The position numbers and the translations under genes are program-made. Under the pieces are notes generated by a model. That model did not search any database and was not told the origin of the DNA. It worked only from the letters and a program-made list of their open reading frames with translations. 64,000 nt of DNA from the NCBI GenBank assembly GCA_013115135.1, contig JABANP010000002.1, forward strand, positions 124,001 through 188,000. The letters are read 5' to 3'. The stretch comes from Perkinsus olseni (Eukaryota; Perkinsozoa; Perkinsida; Perkinsidae). The number at the start of each line of letters is the position of its first letter. The stretch's first letter is position 1. Below, piece after piece: positions 1-9,783 of this stretch.

Positions 1-4
1 AGCA

Positions 5-880
5 TTGCTGCCCATGGCCAAGCATCCACGTAACCTCATGAACATACTCGTATCGTGTGACAGGACGACTAAGGTAGCTCGGCGAAGGGGGTTCGTTCGG
101 AGACTGCTCGACCATCGTACGTGGATCCCCGACGCCTGCGTGGACGAACTTGCCAAAACCGCATCAGGCTTCTATTCCCTTTGGGCTCGGTCTTCTCTCA
201 CTCTTTCGCGTCGAGTGCGGTGAACGTGTACAACGCGACTGGGAGAAGGTGTAAAGATTGGTAGTCTAGCTCGTGCCCGTATTGAGGGCGTTAGAGTCGA
301 GCAAGCCTTGGTGTTTGCGCGGCGAACTGTTACTACAGGTTGCTTTTTTGAGGTGGAGTTTAGTGGGCCAAAGCCGTGATGTCCGCCTGTTGGTGGAGGC
401 CTCACGGAAGATACTAGCTGCTGCTGAGGATGGTACGGCAAGTGCTGCTCAGCTGCTGCTCGCCACGGCCCATCTCCTTCAGAGTGGGATACGATATTTG
501 CCGAGTGCAGCTGCATGGACGTCTATCGGGTGGCAACTGTACTACTGCCACACGATGAGCTCGGCGATAGTCTCACACGCAGTAGGTGGATATCAGGCGG
601 AGCGAAGCGTATCATGTTATTCTATTTTCAGTGTTGAGATCAGCCTGGGTCCGAGCGATCGAGGAAGGGCCGAAGCCGTCTGGTAGTGTTATGCGGCGAG
701 TGGCGAGTATATTATCGTTGGAGGAAGAGCTGAAGGACTCTCCCCTGCATGTTTCTGAGCATTCACAACGTGACGTTTCTTGGAAGCAACAGACGTCGGG
801 TTCGAACCGGCGTCTTGTTCTCTCGGAAGGCGGTTGCATTGACAGTGTTGTTACCGTTAGTACCGGTTGGTAGCGGTTTA
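5..880 (+). CDS. Putative exons of a helical-repeat protein (unrecognised, partial)
   Basis: I do not recognise this gene. Three open stretches on the plus strand (about 5-223, 273-540 and 600-760) read like exons separated by short introns. They are rich in Leu, Ala and Arg, for example SRDVRLLVEASRKILAAAED followed by AAQLLLATAHLL, which suggests amphipathic helices. This style resembles helical-repeat regions of FASTK/RAP-type organellar RNA proteins, and a clear RAP protein lies at 5.8-7.0 kb, but I see no RAP signature here. The 5' end is cut by the window. The exons could belong to an upstream gene ending near 880, or some could be non-coding. Confidence is low because no conserved motif anchors them. 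Confidence 0.25.
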
Positions 881-1004
881 GTCTACAAACAGTCCAGTGT
901 CAATTTTAGTTTTGTCTCCGCCATGGACCGGCGACGAGCTGTGAGAAGGCGGGTTGACTTCCTGTGTAAAGGTGATCAGCAAGAGCTCGAAGAGGGTGAA
1001 GGAG

Positions 1005-2087
1005 GATGATCGAAAGTACTGAAGTGAGGAGGTATGTGTTGTGAGATGCTCTGTCTGTAGGAACCCTCTGGCCACCTTGGACGTGGAGGCGTTCCTTGCA
1101 GGCATCAATGAGTTGGATGAATTCTCCGCGACTGAGATGTAGTTGTAGTGCATAGCTTTGCCCTTCCTAGTACTGGAAGTCCCGCTGTCAGCTACTCGGC
1201 AGGGGACGGGTGCAAGGTGTATGTTGGTGGACTGGATGATGCCTGTCATTTCGATGAGCTCAGACGGCGGCGGGTCGGTACTATCATTAACTGTGCCGGA
1301 GCTCAGTGTAGGTTGGGATCGTCCCTGGTGGGTGCCTGTTCACTGCCGTGTGCTTTAGGCGCACTTGCACGTCTGCAGGCTGATGTGGTTGGTGGGCCGA
1401 ACCCTTACAAGGATGTCAGGTTTCAGGAAGAATGCTACAAGGAGAAGCTGGGTGATAATATCGAGTAGGCGTATCTTAGCGAGCTGTGTTATGCACGCAT
1501 CGACCTAAGATACCTGTCCATCGCTGCTGAAGATATGCCCCGATACCCCATCGAGAGGCACTTCAAAGAGGTCCGTGGTGGAAACTGGAAATCCCCCGTC
1601 CATGCCGTCCGCTCAGGTATCGGAATGCTTAGACCGAGCCGTCACTGCCGGTCGTTCCGTGTTGATCCACTGCATGCAGGGCTTCAATAGAAGCTGTGTG
1701 TTGCTCTGTGCATGGCTTTGCGGGGGTAACCGAGGACCTAAAATGGTGAGGTTGTGGTATTCGTCCTTTCCGGTGAAAATTGCCCTTCAGAGCCTGTGCC
1801 AAGCAGTGGAACTGCTGGCGTCTCGAAGGCGGCATGTCCTCAGCAATCGGGGGTTCCTGGCCAAGCTGGTCGATCACTATTGGCCCCCTAGCGCAGAGGA
1901 GATCAAGTGCAGTGTTGGTAATAATGCCGGTGCTGGGATTCGAACCTGGGTGGTCCAGGGTGTCGTCTCAGGTCCTCGTATTGACCTTTATGAGCAGATG
2001 AGAGATGCCCCAGTCCATCTAGTGGGGGAAGTTAAGGAGTGTACTACGGCGGAGCCAGTGCTGGTGGGACCGTCTCCCTCCGGATAA
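1005..2087 (+). CDS. Dual-specificity protein phosphatase (multi-exon)
   Basis: This is a cysteine-dependent dual-specificity phosphatase, expected to remove phosphate from Ser/Thr/Tyr in proteins or from related substrates. The sequence shows the N-terminal YVGGLDDA...ELRRRRVGTIINCA strand-helix unit, a candidate general-acid Asp in SIAAEDMP, and the P-loop HCMQGFNRS (C-x5-R-S) near 1670-1700. The C-terminal part AVELLASRRRHVLSNRGFLAKL matches the final helices of the family. Splicing that keeps frame uses GT-AG introns of 51 nt (1308-1358), 54 nt (1415-1468, removing an in-frame TAG) and 46 nt (1571-1616). A further intron follows CAWLCG. An upstream exon encodes CSVCRNPLATLDVEAFL. The exact start is unsure: ATG 1005 is the nearest candidate. 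The family call is firm; the substrate is unknown. Confidence 0.75.
1933..1948 (-). repeat. tRNA B-box-like 16-mer, copy 1, inside a DUSP intron
   Basis: CTGGGATTCGAACCTG lies in a likely intron of the phosphatase gene that begins GTAATAATGCC near 1918 and ends CTCAG near 1970. Read on the minus strand it is CAGGTTCGAATCCCAG, which fits the RNA polymerase III B-box. The flanks do not make a proper five-pair T stem and no convincing A-box follows, so it is not called a tRNA. The same 16 bases recur at 2344-2359. Confidence 0.5.
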
Positions 2088-2089
2088 GA

Positions 2090-2638
2090 AGCCTCTATCG
2101 AGATTTGCACAGAGTCAGAAGGTTGAGGAGGGAGCTCAGGGAGGACAGCTGAGAGGCTACGCCTGGAGGACGATAAAAAGTGCGGCTAGCGGGGGTGTCA
2201 CGCTGATGATCTAGCGGAGGAGTGGTATGAGTCCGAGCGTGCCCTTGCTTCGTGGTATCACTCACCTTGAGGGTTTGTAACGTATGTCTCTTGACGTATC
2301 TGGTGACCGTTGTAGTGTTGTGGCATCCAGAATAATGGAGGGTCTGGGATTCGAACCTGCGTCGTTCCTTGTTAGGTTGTAAAGGTGTTTTTCATTTAAG
2401 ATATGTCTGCTCTGAAGGTTTTCGAGGCAGCTCCCGACGCTACTGGTTTCGATAACAGCCAGCCGGTCTCCCTCCACAATATGATACCGGTAGAATCCTA
2501 TGCTCGATTCATGTGGTGTTGAATAACCCTTGTTAGGCTCCCCCACGACTCCCCTGCTTTGATATCGAGACAGCAGAGGTTGTATGATCAGAATGCTATG
2601 GTATTCATTATAACTAGAAACAAGAATGACAACACAGT
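2090..2638. other. No gene recognised
   Basis: Plus-strand sequence after the phosphatase stop has short open stretches only. It could hold 3' exons of the phosphatase gene (for example the frame reading DKKPLSRFAQSQK just after 2087), but no motif supports that. Apart from the B-box-like copy at 2344, nothing stands out. Confidence 0.3.
2344..2359 (-). repeat. tRNA B-box-like 16-mer, copy 2
   Basis: This is identical to 1933-1948 over 16 bases and is preceded by the similar string AATAATGGAGGGT. It lies in sequence between 2090 and 2640 where I see no convincing gene. As with copy 1, the T stem is imperfect and no full tRNA fold was found. Confidence 0.5.
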
Positions 2639-3266
2639 ATGCTACCGGTAGGGGTCCGTTACGGTAGGAGTGGTACTAAATTGTGCCATCTCAGTGCGAA
2701 GTTTTCAAGTCCCGGGGTGTTTGACAAGGAGCAGCCGATCGAGGCTTACTGGATGGACTTTGTTAAATATAAGGATCCTGAGATGAGCGAGGAGAAGTGC
2801 AAATCAGATCTGATCTGGATCGAGAAGAAAATGGCCTACGGAATTTCCGCTACGCCGACGAGCACTCCGTAGGTTGGGAGAGAGACCGGCGACGAGGAGG
2901 AGGTGATTGCTGCTGCTGTCCTTCAGGAATCGTTTCAAACTGCATTTGGTGGCCCTCCCGTCGAGAGAAGTGTTCCTTACTGTTGATAAGGACGGTCGTC
3001 CGAGGGCTGAGACGGAGTACAAAGGCAAAACTGTTTACTTGCTCAGGTCGAGGGTCGGCGGTCGTCGGGGGTGTGCTGATTCCTCTTGGCACTACTTCAG
3101 GATCTATGTAGAAGCCAAAGAGAATCTCATTGGTGTGCCCACCGTGAAGTGGGTGAATGTTCATTGCCTTGACCCTGAGACTGGACGAGAGGTAGCAGCA
3201 GCTGCGGTTTCGGGGCTCTGGCTTAGAACGGTCTGTGCTGTTGTGCTTAGATTGTTGAGAAGATAA
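2639..3266 (+). CDS. Uncharacterised protein, probable exons
   Basis: I do not recognise this gene. The first exon-like stretch (2639 to about 2850) is hydrophilic and protein-like, containing EQPIEAYWMDFVKYKDPEMS and SDLIWIEKKMAYG. Then a frame from about 2935 reads VFLTVDKDGRPRAETEYKGK, followed by YVEAKENLIGVPTVKWVNVH near 3105-3165. A GT-AG intron ending CTTCAG near 3098 can join the last two. Residue composition and the continuity across a plausible splice are the only support. It sits between the phosphatase and the KCTD-type gene on the same strand. No domain is named. Confidence 0.35.
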
Positions 3267-3396
3267 AGCCTTAAGAGTCGGGAAGAGGCTGATACCCATC
3301 TCGTCTACCTTGACTGACAGCGGTAGTGTACCTTCAGTTTCACATCCGGCTCTGCATCCGCGTTGAAAGTGCAGCTGAAATTGTGAGGGTGGATTC

Positions 3397-3413
3397 TCGC
3401 GCGCCACGATGTT
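3397..3413 (+). promoter_or_regulatory. 17-bp CGCGCCACGA motif, copy 1 (upstream of KCTD-like gene)
   Basis: TCGCGCGCCACGATGTT, 24 bp before the ATG at 3437 of the KCTD-like gene and on the same strand. It differs from the consensus TCGCGCGCCACGAAATT at two positions. Four other copies in the window are similarly placed in front of genes. A core-promoter or start-site role is an inference. Confidence 0.6.
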
Positions 3414-3436
3414 ATGAAGGTTATTGCTTTCTTTCT

Positions 3437-4325
3437 ATGATCATGGAGGGCGATGGCGGACGCGTTAACGATGATAGACCCAAGACGGGTCCGCTTCTGG
3501 ACAGCCCTTCGGGAATGACAACTCGATCAAGCAGCCCGGCAATGCCCAGGGCGGGCTACCGAGTGGTGGAGGTATCTGGTCGGCCCTTCGCGATTGAAAT
3601 GTCGTGGTTGCGGCCTTATGAAGCGTCCAAGCTTTACAGAACGCTGGCTGAGCAGGAGGGAGGGGTCGCGGAGATTGTCTCGGATACTGTGTTGTTTGGT
3701 ATTGTTGTCGAGTGGCTCCGGACGGGCGTGGTGGAGCTGCCCTCCTGAGGTCAGGGAAGAGGATGTTGAAGCGGAGTTTGAGTACTACGGGCGTGCGGAG
3801 GGGGTCTTTGAAGGTTACTGGTGATTCTGTTTAGTTTCCTTGGGTTGCCTTATCCGTCGTCTACGAGTGTTTGCAGAGAGACTCTTGATCTCGAGACTAT
3901 GCGGTATGCGTTAAAGGACATGGTCCACCGAGCAGTGGATGATGCTGATGACTACTGCAAGGTTGGAAGGGGCTTCTTTTGGTGACGAGGGTCGGATTGG
4001 TGTCGATCAGGAGAATCATGAGGTCGATTCGGAGCTGGTGGTACTCGTTATTGTGCGGGAGGTGGTGGAACGAGCGGTTACAACTTCCCATTGGGTTGGT
4101 ATCAGCATGGCCGATCTCCCTAAGCGCCTGTGGGAGGTAGTAGAAAGGCAGCTCGATGGTATAGGGCTCGTCTGCATATCCCAAGGTCTTCGGTTCTATC
4201 CTCGCGTCCGGTATTTTGGACGCCCTCTGTTCCCAGGTGCTGCACTCGGTCACCCGGGAGGCCAGCGAGGTGATTGCAGATCGGATAAGCGACACTCTCA
4301 GCTCCGTGTATGGCCTTAAAATCAA
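3437..4325 (+). CDS. KCTD/BTB (T1)-type protein with an apparent +1 frameshift at TCC TGA
   Basis: The start ATG 3437 opens MIMEGDGGRVNDDRPKTG. From about residue 38 there is a T1/BTB-like fold: YRVVEVSGRPFAIEMSWL, ASKLYRTLAEQ, then VEWLRTGVVELPS, the typical KCTD 'LRTG-x-LxLP' strand-helix. The frame then meets TGA (3746-3748). If one T (3746) is skipped, the protein continues EVREEDVEAEFEYYGRAEG, which completes the domain. Later exons read ETLDLETMRYALKDMVHRAV (near 3875-3940) and ENHEVDSELVVLVIVREVV (near 4010), joined by GT-AG introns; the 3' end is uncertain. Proteins of this family usually act as oligomeric adaptors for cullin-3 ligases or ion channels. The break may be programmed, a mutation, or an assembly error. 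Confidence 0.55.
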
Positions 4326-4329
4326 AATC

Positions 4330-5660
4330 TGTCAAGTACCCGCTGGTGGATCCCCAATCAGTTCTCTATCGCGCTTGTTGCTCAGGCTCGATTTTCGCCC
4401 GTTCGAGGAGGACCCGGGAGCCTCTACGCAGTGCGATTGTTGCGGTTGTGAAGTCGGCCGAGACTCCAACGTAAGCACCCCTACTCGTCAGAGGATATCG
4501 ATTCAAGGCGCTTTCTTCAGTGGAGCGAAAACATGTCTGGTGGAGATGTTGAGGCGGAGCGAAGCCGCGACCGGTGCGACAGGCGGACGATCGAGGCGAA
4601 TCAGCGAGACAGGTTTAATGCCCCTCCGTTTGAGGAGACGATGGACTGGTGTTACGCCTGTCTGCACAAGTTTTACCCCGCAGTCAGCATCGAGCTGTGC
4701 TGAGGAAATGAATCAGAACGTATTATACCATTCAAAGGCTGGAGGCCACTACACCATCGCTACTACCCTTTTTTCGTGTATTCACTCGGCAGTAGTGACA
4801 GTCCGTCGTATGCAGTGACCTTGTTTTCTTTATCAGCTGATGAACCTTTTGATGAGGTACCATAACACCCCCTCATCGTACATTCACTAACATTTTCCTT
4901 TTACTCACACTGTTAGTATTAGTAGTAAATGGTCCTGGGCGCTGGGTGGTGTCACCTTAGTGCAACCGTATCAGTTCTACCCCATCCCCAATGCTTGAAT
5001 TAAGTTCACCATTGCTCGGTCGAGGAGGTATCTTTCATGCGAGGATAAGGACTACAGAGGCTTTCATGCTTCGAGCGGTGAAATATGAGGCCCGCTTGAA
5101 ACAGTAGTACACACGAGGCGGGGGAGGGCTCAGTCGGGTATCGGCGGTCGTGGAAGGTACGCTATCAATAAGCATAACAGGAGGTTCAGGAGCTGGGCCC
5201 AGCAGCGGGTTCGACAATACCGTCTCGCAACGGTGGGGGTCGGGAGAGTCTGACAAGCGTGGACTTTAGTGAAGCGCCGCGATCAGCGTTGGTGAGGTTC
5301 GAGATGATACTCTCGTCCTTCAGGCGGTAACGATAACAACGGATCCAGGGTTGATGGATGCAGCGTACCTCGCGGCTGCTATACAAAAGGCAGCGTCTCT
5401 GAGGAAGCATGATGTTGAGCTGTGGAGAGGATTTACTGGACGACTGATGGAGCTGCTGGACGAGATACCTCCTGAGCATATAGGGTAGTAGAAGGGGGCT
5501 GATGGAACCGTTAATAGATGCACCTTCCCTCGAACCGTAAGGCTGCTGTCACGCCTCTAGTGGTGGTGTTACCTTTGGAGTGTCGACGCTCGAGTGGAGG
5601 GGGCTTTCGATGAGATACTACTTGGTATGCGATGGCTGATCCAATACAGGCGGCAGCACT
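4330..5660. other. No gene recognised; possible 3' exons of the KCTD-like gene
   Basis: The plus frame from about 4225 to 4325 reads VLHSVTREASEVIADRISDT, a helix-like stretch that may still belong to the upstream gene. After that, up to the motif at 5666, open stretches on both strands are short, lack motifs and change frame often. I see no RNA gene or repeat here. Confidence 0.3.
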
Positions 5661-5665
5661 GATGA

Positions 5666-5682
5666 CCGCGCGCCACGAAATT
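5666..5682 (+). promoter_or_regulatory. 17-bp CGCGCCACGA motif, copy 2 (upstream of RAP gene)
   Basis: CCGCGCGCCACGAAATT, one base from the consensus. It lies 154 bp before the probable start ATG 5836 of the RAP-domain gene, same strand. Confidence 0.6.
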
Positions 5683-5835
5683 CGAGATTATCCGGGATTA
5701 TCGGTTAGTGGAAGTAGGTAGGTCCTTTGGGGTTACGGCAAGGCCTTGTACCTCCCGTCCAACGCTAAGGAGGTTTATCTAGCACTCTTCGATCGGGCCC
5801 GGGTGCTGTTGCCCCAGCTCTCCAGTCATGCCATA

Positions 5836-6992
5836 ATGGCAACCCTATGGACGATGAAGCGGGTCCAAATACAGCCGGTAGTGGTCTGAGGCTCAGCCTC
5901 GCAGGACTGCTTCCACCCGCTTCCTGCTCAGCACAAGTCAGATCTGATGGAGTTCGCTAAGCACGTCATGGAGAGGAGGGACAGTATACGACCGACGGAC
6001 TTCTGCAAAGTACTCCTCTATGCCGTCCGGGTAGTGTATCTGATTGAGTGTGGTCAGATTGCCAACTGCCTCGCGTTCTTTGGTACTGGCAAGCACAACA
6101 GCGGCTTTAGAAAGCAGTTCTCGGAGGTAGCCCGGAGCAAGTATGATGAGGAACTCTTCGCCCAAGGGTTCAGGGCAGTTGTCAGCCCTACGGCCATGTA
6201 CCGCCCCCGGGTCGTTCGATCGGTGGTGATGGTGATTGCTACTCAGGTTCACTCTGTGGAACGACGCTATGCGAACCTACGTCTTGGAGCGGTACTAGGG
6301 GGAGCAGGGGGCCTCGGGTGTTGAGTTCAGTGTAGGTTTCGGAGGGTCCAACAGACAGCTCGGCCGAATCACCTTCATGCAGCCTACCTCGCCGCGGTCA
6401 TCTGCCGAGTTCACAACCCTGGGGTACGGTTAAGCGTGTCGTTGACCATCCCCTGGATGGTCTTGAATGTCTCAGGTTTGGTTCGATTTGTCCCTGCCGT
6501 GTCGCCAGTTCTACACTCGTCTGTCCATGCGCCACATACCGTAATTTCCGCAACTCTCGTCTCGTGCATCCTTCATTCTCAGATACGGCAATATCAAACC
6601 AGGCCCGCTTCATCAAGACGTCTCTAACCACCTAGCGGAGCTGCAAGTGACTCATAGAAACTCCTTCCGTTGGGGTAGTCTCCGGTCGCGAGTGATGAAT
6701 CGAGAGAGGGGCTGTCTTCAGGGCCCTTCGCCATCGACATTGGCATCGAGTCCAGGGAAGTACACGACTCCGAGGAGTTCGGCGATGATCGCAAGAAGTG
6801 CATTCTCATCGACGGCCCGACACAGTTTTACTTCGGGACGAATGAGTAGCTTCATCACCGGCAGTCGTCAGGGGTTTCAAGTCGGCCTCTTCCGACAGTT
6901 ACCTCGAATCGGTGAAGATGTACCACTCCACCCTCTCATCACTTGGGTGGATGGTTTACAGGCTACATTGGATGGAGTGGTCCCAGACGTAA
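5836..6992 (+). CDS. RAP-domain protein (putative organellar RNA-binding)
   Basis: RAP-domain proteins are helical-repeat proteins, usually mitochondrial or plastid, that bind and process organelle RNA; the RAP fold resembles a restriction-endonuclease-like core. The C-terminal RAP signature is split by a 53-nt intron (6846-6898). Before it is FAIDIGIESREVHDSE...KKCILIDGPTQFYFGTN; after it is YLESVKMYHSTLSSLGWMVY ending HWMEWSQT and TAA 6990-6992. Intron removal restores frame exactly. The N-terminal part includes DSIRPTDFCKVLLYA and VARSKYDEELFAQGF, helical like FASTK-type repeats. The first exon ATG 5836 joins through a 42-nt intron (5863-5904) to DCFHPLPAQHKSDLMEF. Middle exons between about 6250 and 6700 are not fully resolved. 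The C-terminal domain call is good; the target RNA is unknown. Confidence 0.65.
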
Positions 6993-7125
6993 TAAAGGGG
7001 GTGCCCGGCTCACACCGCTCTACCACTGTGGGCTCATACCGTTTTGAACTTGATACTATGAAGGACACAAGAGCCACCTTCGAGTAGTTAAGCGTAACTG
7101 CGAGGTTCTGCGTCGCTCCGCCATT

Positions 7126-7480
7126 GTTGATTTTTCGGTTGCCTCAGTTATGATCCAGAAGGGGGTGGTAAAGCGGCGCGGTTGGATATCCTGCGGCGGA
7201 TCGTGGACTCGGATTCGGCATCCGGTCGGCCAGCTATCCTCAGTCGTCTCCTCATGCTAGCTGGTCAGATACGCTACTGGACGGTGAGAGTCGTGAGATT
7301 GGCCGGAAGGACCTGAAAAGGTTCAAGTGGGTATCTTTCTGCGCTGCGCAGCACACCGGCGATCCCCTGCCGTGGTTAGGTGGTTGAAGAGGGAGATGGC
7401 AGAGAAGGCCTCGGCCCCCGCCCAAGACATCGAGTTCGCCCTTTGAGTGCGCTATGGCCCGCCATGCTTGTGCGTGATGA
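7126..7480 (+). CDS. Uncharacterised putative exons
   Basis: I do not recognise a family. A plus-strand stretch from about 7150 reads GGGKAARLDILRRIVDSDSA and then RPAILSRLLMLAGQIRYW, followed by a frame with GESREIGRKDLKRFKWVSFC near 7285-7345 and VRWLKREMAEKASAPAQDIE near 7380-7440. These look like helical exons joined by short introns, between the RAP gene and the RRM gene. They could be a small separate gene or spurious. There is no start, stop or domain I can defend. Confidence 0.2.
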
Positions 7481-7773
7481 GTGTTTCTTCGTGGTTTCTG
7501 GACTCCAGTCGGGCGCAGTGATGCTGTCAATGGGAAGTGGCAACACACCGTTAGTTACTAGTGGTGACGGTTGTCAGGAGAGGGTTTGCTCGTCCCTCAG
7601 GCGAAGGGCAGCGAAACCGTTGCAAACTGTGCTGTTCTTCCAAGCATCTCCGTGTAGTGTAGTTCGAGCCGCTCGCGTTCACTCGACCGTAGACGGGTCC
7701 CACCGCCGTTGGGGGTGGACGATAGATGGTGAAGCATCTCCCTGATACCCGCGACCTCGCACAGTCGATTTCC

Positions 7774-8883
7774 ATGACGGACGGTCTTGAGCACTTCACG
7801 CCTCTTGAGGGTCCCTCGGGAACTTGCGTGCTCCGCGCTATGACTGTCCCTGGCAGTCGCGGCCAGTCCCTCAAGAGACCCGCCAACTGCCTTGCGGCGA
7901 CTATCGTTCTCAGGTTTTTGTTTTCTTTCGTCCTCTCCTTTGTGAGCACCACCTTCTCTTCTCTGCTACAGCTACACTATGAGAAAGTCCTTTAGTATTG
8001 CAGTCCACGGCCGAGTCAAGAACACTTTCCTCCATTTTGTTGGTGACGACAACGGCAACGATGACATCACCGGTCGCCCTAGGAGCCTCAGTTGCCCGTC
8101 CATCCACTGCAAGGCCTTGACCAAGCCCACTACTATGATGCTGCGGAAGGTGCCGAAGGCTTGCTCGGTGGAATCTCTGACGACTGTCTTGAACGAGAGA
8201 GGGTTCTCTGGTCTCTACGACTTTATTTATGTTCCTCTCGACTTCAAGACTCGCCAATCTACTGGTTTTGCTTTCATCAACTTCTGTACCGAAGAAGTCG
8301 CCCAATCATTCGTCGACAACTTCCACCTCACCAAAATCGCCAACAGAACCATCAAGGTCTGCCCAGCTCGCGTCCAAGGCCTCCCCGCGAACGTCGAGCA
8401 CTTCAAGAACAATCCGGTTAACTTTGCCGCGGAGCCCTTCAGACCGAAACTCTTCCAACTGGGTACTGGCCGCCCCTCCCCTTCCCCAAGCCCGACTGCT
8501 GCTCACTGCAGGCCCCTTCGAGCCCAACCACTAGCAGTACCACAGCTACTTTTGTGTCGGAGCACGGTCACAGTGTCCAGCCTGAAAATCAGGTTGGTGA
8601 GCGTATGCTCTTTATTGGGGGTCTCCATGCCAGAACCACGGCCAAGTCTATTCTCGAGGTCATCCCTAATGCTGTCGATGTCTACGTCCCAGTCCACAGT
8701 GAGACTGGTTTCTCTAGGGGTTTTGCTTACGTCAAGCTCGCAAGCTCCCATGATGTTAATAGATTCCTCAACTCGGACAACACCATCATCGACGGTAAAA
8801 CCGTTGGCTTTCGTCCCTTCAGAGGTCGCGAGTGCAGAGACTCGGTCCTCGCCGATCGTATGCAACCAGTGACGGCAAGTTGA
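7774..8883 (+). CDS. Mei2-like two-RRM RNA-binding protein
   Basis: The first RRM is of the Mei2 C-terminal (RRM_2) type: TTMMLRKVPKACSVESLTTV...GFSGLYDFIYVPLDFKTRQS, then TGFAFINFCTEE. A second RRM follows near 8595-8830: ERMLFIGGL (RNP2) and SRGFAYVKL (RNP1). Upstream is VKNTFLHF (8015-8038). The start ATG 7774 gives MTDGLEHFTPLEGPSGT. A 58-nt intron with a long pyrimidine tract (7914-7971, ending CTACAG) keeps frame, and a 44-nt intron (8537-8580, ending TCCAG) joins the two RRMs in frame. Stop TGA is 8881-8883. Mei2-like proteins bind RNA and act in meiotic or developmental switches in fungi and plants; the role here is unknown. The protein is short for the family (about 335 residues). 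Confidence 0.8.
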
Positions 8884-9783
8884 GCCGCGGTTGTAGATCA
8901 AGTAGATGTAGCCCAAGCGCCAGCGGCCGTTCGGCTGGTGACCACGATCATCTCCTCTATAACTGGTGTATGGGCTGCATCGCTTCGCTGTAGTTACTTT
9001 TTGTTTTTGGTTACTCTCACATCAACCCGATACCCGGTGAGAAAGCCTTCTGTGTGTGGCTCGGTCATACTCTTATTATTCTTGTTAACCTGTATAAACT
9101 AGTCCCTCATTCGATTCAATGACTCATCGGCATCCCCGTTTCCGTCGTACCGTTCATCGTGATTATCTCCAACAATACTCTGGTATTGAAATATCGCTTT
9201 CTCCAACCTGTTACCATTTACCTGTACGCCCTCTCCTTCGTTACTATTTCGTGTATGGGCCCGTAGTGGCATTTCTGACTATTATGATGATACGCAACGT
9301 TCTGTTGTAGAAGTACTGTCCTTTATTATTTTCCTTTTCCTAATTGTGCATAATATTTTTCCTCCAACTCTTATTTGTGTCACCAACAGCGGTTCCTCTT
9401 GCCCGCCAAGTCAGCCCGTTTGCAGTGGGTCATGATAATGCTGCTAGCAGTGAATATTTTTCCTGTTCTCCGACCGAGTTTCTCTACACAACTGCTTCTA
9501 GTAGTTCTATGTTACACCGCAATGCTTTACTATTACTTTGTGCGCTCGGTGGCGTTCAGCCGAGGCGTCTGTCGACAATTCTGTAGGTTCAACGATTTCG
9601 TTACTGATGGGATTTGTTGACTACCCTGTGCGGGAAGTGTCTGCATTAATGATATGCTTGCGCAATAGTAAAATGAATAGTACACAAACACAAACACCTC
9701 TTGAGAGAAGAGCCACCTCACAAAGTCATGCGAATGCAATACCGAGAGCCACCTGGGATAAAACCGCTCAACTTCATTCCAGA
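8884..9783. other. Intergenic, AT-richer, convergent 3' flanks
   Basis: This lies between the RRM gene (plus) and minus-strand exons that end at 9784. It holds pyrimidine-rich, AT-richer sequence with small hydrophobic open frames on the plus strand, but no motif, repeat or RNA gene that I can support. The position fits the 3' untranslated regions of two convergent genes. Confidence 0.5.

Noticed and set aside
780..815. Another B-box-like string (GGGTTCGAACCGGCGTC) at about 786
   Set aside because: The T stem is mismatched and no A-box is found; it is also a palindromic TTCGAA core, so it may be chance.
1420..1468. In-frame TAG in the phosphatase as a possible recoded stop
   Set aside because: A 54-nt GT-AG intron (1415-1468) removes it and keeps the frame, so recoding is not needed.
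8463..8511. A 49-nt GT...AG candidate intron between the two RRMs
   Set aside because: It gives the wrong frame for the second RRM; the 44-nt intron 8537-8580 restores frame and starts at PENQVGERMLFIGG.
8229..8534. Overlapping plus-strand frame of about 100 codons within the RRM gene
   Set aside because: It lies out of frame with the RRM and is Ser/Thr/Pro-biased, as expected for a shifted reading of the real coding sequence.
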